From Haloterrigena gelatinilytica (GTDB lineage: Archaea; Halobacteriota; Halobacteria; Halobacteriales; Natrialbaceae): a DNA stretch of 64,000 nt. Where the stretch lies: NCBI RefSeq assembly GCF_013342145.1, contig NZ_JABUQZ010000001.1:1-64000 (forward strand). The letters run 5' to 3'. Shown piece by piece: positions 63,482 through 64,000 of the stretch. Each line of letters opens with the position of its first letter. Position 1 is the stretch's first letter. The position numbers and the translations under genes are program-made. A model generated the notes under the pieces. The model did not search any database. It was given only the letters and a program-made list of their open reading frames with translations, and was not told the origin of the DNA.

Positions 63482-63607
63482 GACGGCGGCTCTCGTCCCC
63501 GCGGAACCGCGATACGGGCCGGCGCTCTCGAGGCCCCTCGGGCGTTCGATTCCGCTGACGGAGAGGATCACCAAATACTCTTATCAGGTGAGGTCGTATC
63601 TTCCCGT

Positions 63608-63901
63608 ATGGCAGACAAACCGACTTCCGGAGAGATTCTCGGCGTACCGTACAACTTCGATCGACCCAGCCTCGGACGGATGATCTCCTCGTACTGGCAG
63701 CCCGGCGAGGGGATGCTCGTCGAGAAGCCTTTCGGCGTCGGCTACACCCTGAACCTCGCCAACTGGCGGTCGTGGATCGTCGTCCTCGTCGCCGGCGCGC
63801 TCCTCTGGCAGCAAGAGCAGAGCGAGTCCGGCGCCGACGAGGACCGCCGGGACGAACCCGTCGAGGTCATCGTCGACGACCAGGACGAGTCGGCCAACTG
63901 A
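63608..63901 (+). CDS. DUF5808-like small membrane protein
   Basis: 97 residues. LGVPYNFDRPSLGRMISSYW, then QPGEGMLVEKPFGVGYTLNL and a hydrophobic span WRSWIVVLVAGALLW follow the DUF5808 pattern (GxPYxFxxPxxxRxxxxYW ... P.xFG.G). The tail is acidic (DEPVEVIVDDQDESAN). Haloarchaeal members are of unknown function. TACTCTTATCA at 63573-63583 is a possible promoter. Confidence 0.75.
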   Translation: MADKPTSGEILGVPYNFDRPSLGRMISSYWQPGEGMLVEKPFGVGYTLNLANWRSWIVVLVAGALLWQQEQSESGADEDRRDEPVEVIVDDQDESAN

Positions 63902-64000
63902 TCGCGCGCTCGTTTCCGATTCCGTCGCCGTACGATCGCCTAGCCGTCCGTCCCTTTTCGTCGGGACTCGGTTCCGATAATCTATTATTCGTAGTAGTAT

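Overview
The window comes from a halophilic archaeon (class Halobacteria), probably close to the Natrialbales. The evidence is high GC with very acidic proteins, Tat signals followed by PGF-CTERM tails, haloarchaeal promoters with leaderless starts, a fused Kae1-Bud32, eIF5A with deoxyhypusine synthase, archaeal CoaD, S24e/S27ae, and a GvpA protein.

Region 1 (1 to about 5.4 kb) differs from the rest: it is visibly poorer in GC and looks like an integrated or formerly autonomous replicon. An origin-like intergenic region (301-797) carries repeated TCCACCGGAAAC-type boxes and TATAAC/GTTATA near-palindromes next to an Orc1/Cdc6 gene. A winged-helix gene and a coiled-coil gene follow rightward. 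A converging leftward operon encodes two tiny proteins, two zinc-finger proteins and a PrimPol-type primase-polymerase resembling the phage NrS-1 polymerase family.

Region 2 (5.5-52.7 kb) is chromosomal. It includes an orphan gas-vesicle protein gene (gvpA), deoxyhypusine synthase and, 6 kb away, an eIF5A-agmatinase pair that together suggest an agmatine-based hypusine pathway, a cytochrome oxidase subunit I/III fusion, an AarF kinase, moeA, an RNB nuclease, uvrA, a copper nitrite reductase (nirK), an NrfD-like membrane subunit, a geranylgeranyl-reductase-family enzyme, a ZIP transporter, coaD, a MOSC/isochorismatase pair, a ROK kinase with a palindromic upstream site, an LVIVD-repeat surface protein, and EF-1alpha followed directly by S10.

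Region 3 (52.7-54.7 kb) is a tRNA-Ala(CGC) locus. The tRNA 3' end is repeated downstream (one 26-nt copy plus shorter direct and inverted copies), and a low-GC phosphotransferase gene follows. It looks like a scar of integration events.

Region 4 (54.8-64 kb) holds a PAS histidine kinase, two beta-propeller proteins, the S24e-S27ae-Kae1/Bud32 cluster and small membrane proteins.

The most notable observation is a short dispersed repeat (about 55-59 nt) with two stem-loops and the conserved single-stranded strings ATGCGAACG and CGTGAGCA. Four copies are visible (25094-25149 reversed, 27792-27850, 60613-60645 partial, 63334-63389). Their stems differ in sequence but still pair. The last copy sits inside a bacterio-opsin-activator-type HTH gene and splits its helix-turn-helix with a frameshift; the lost half is still readable in the next frame. 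This indicates a mobile, structure-conserved element.
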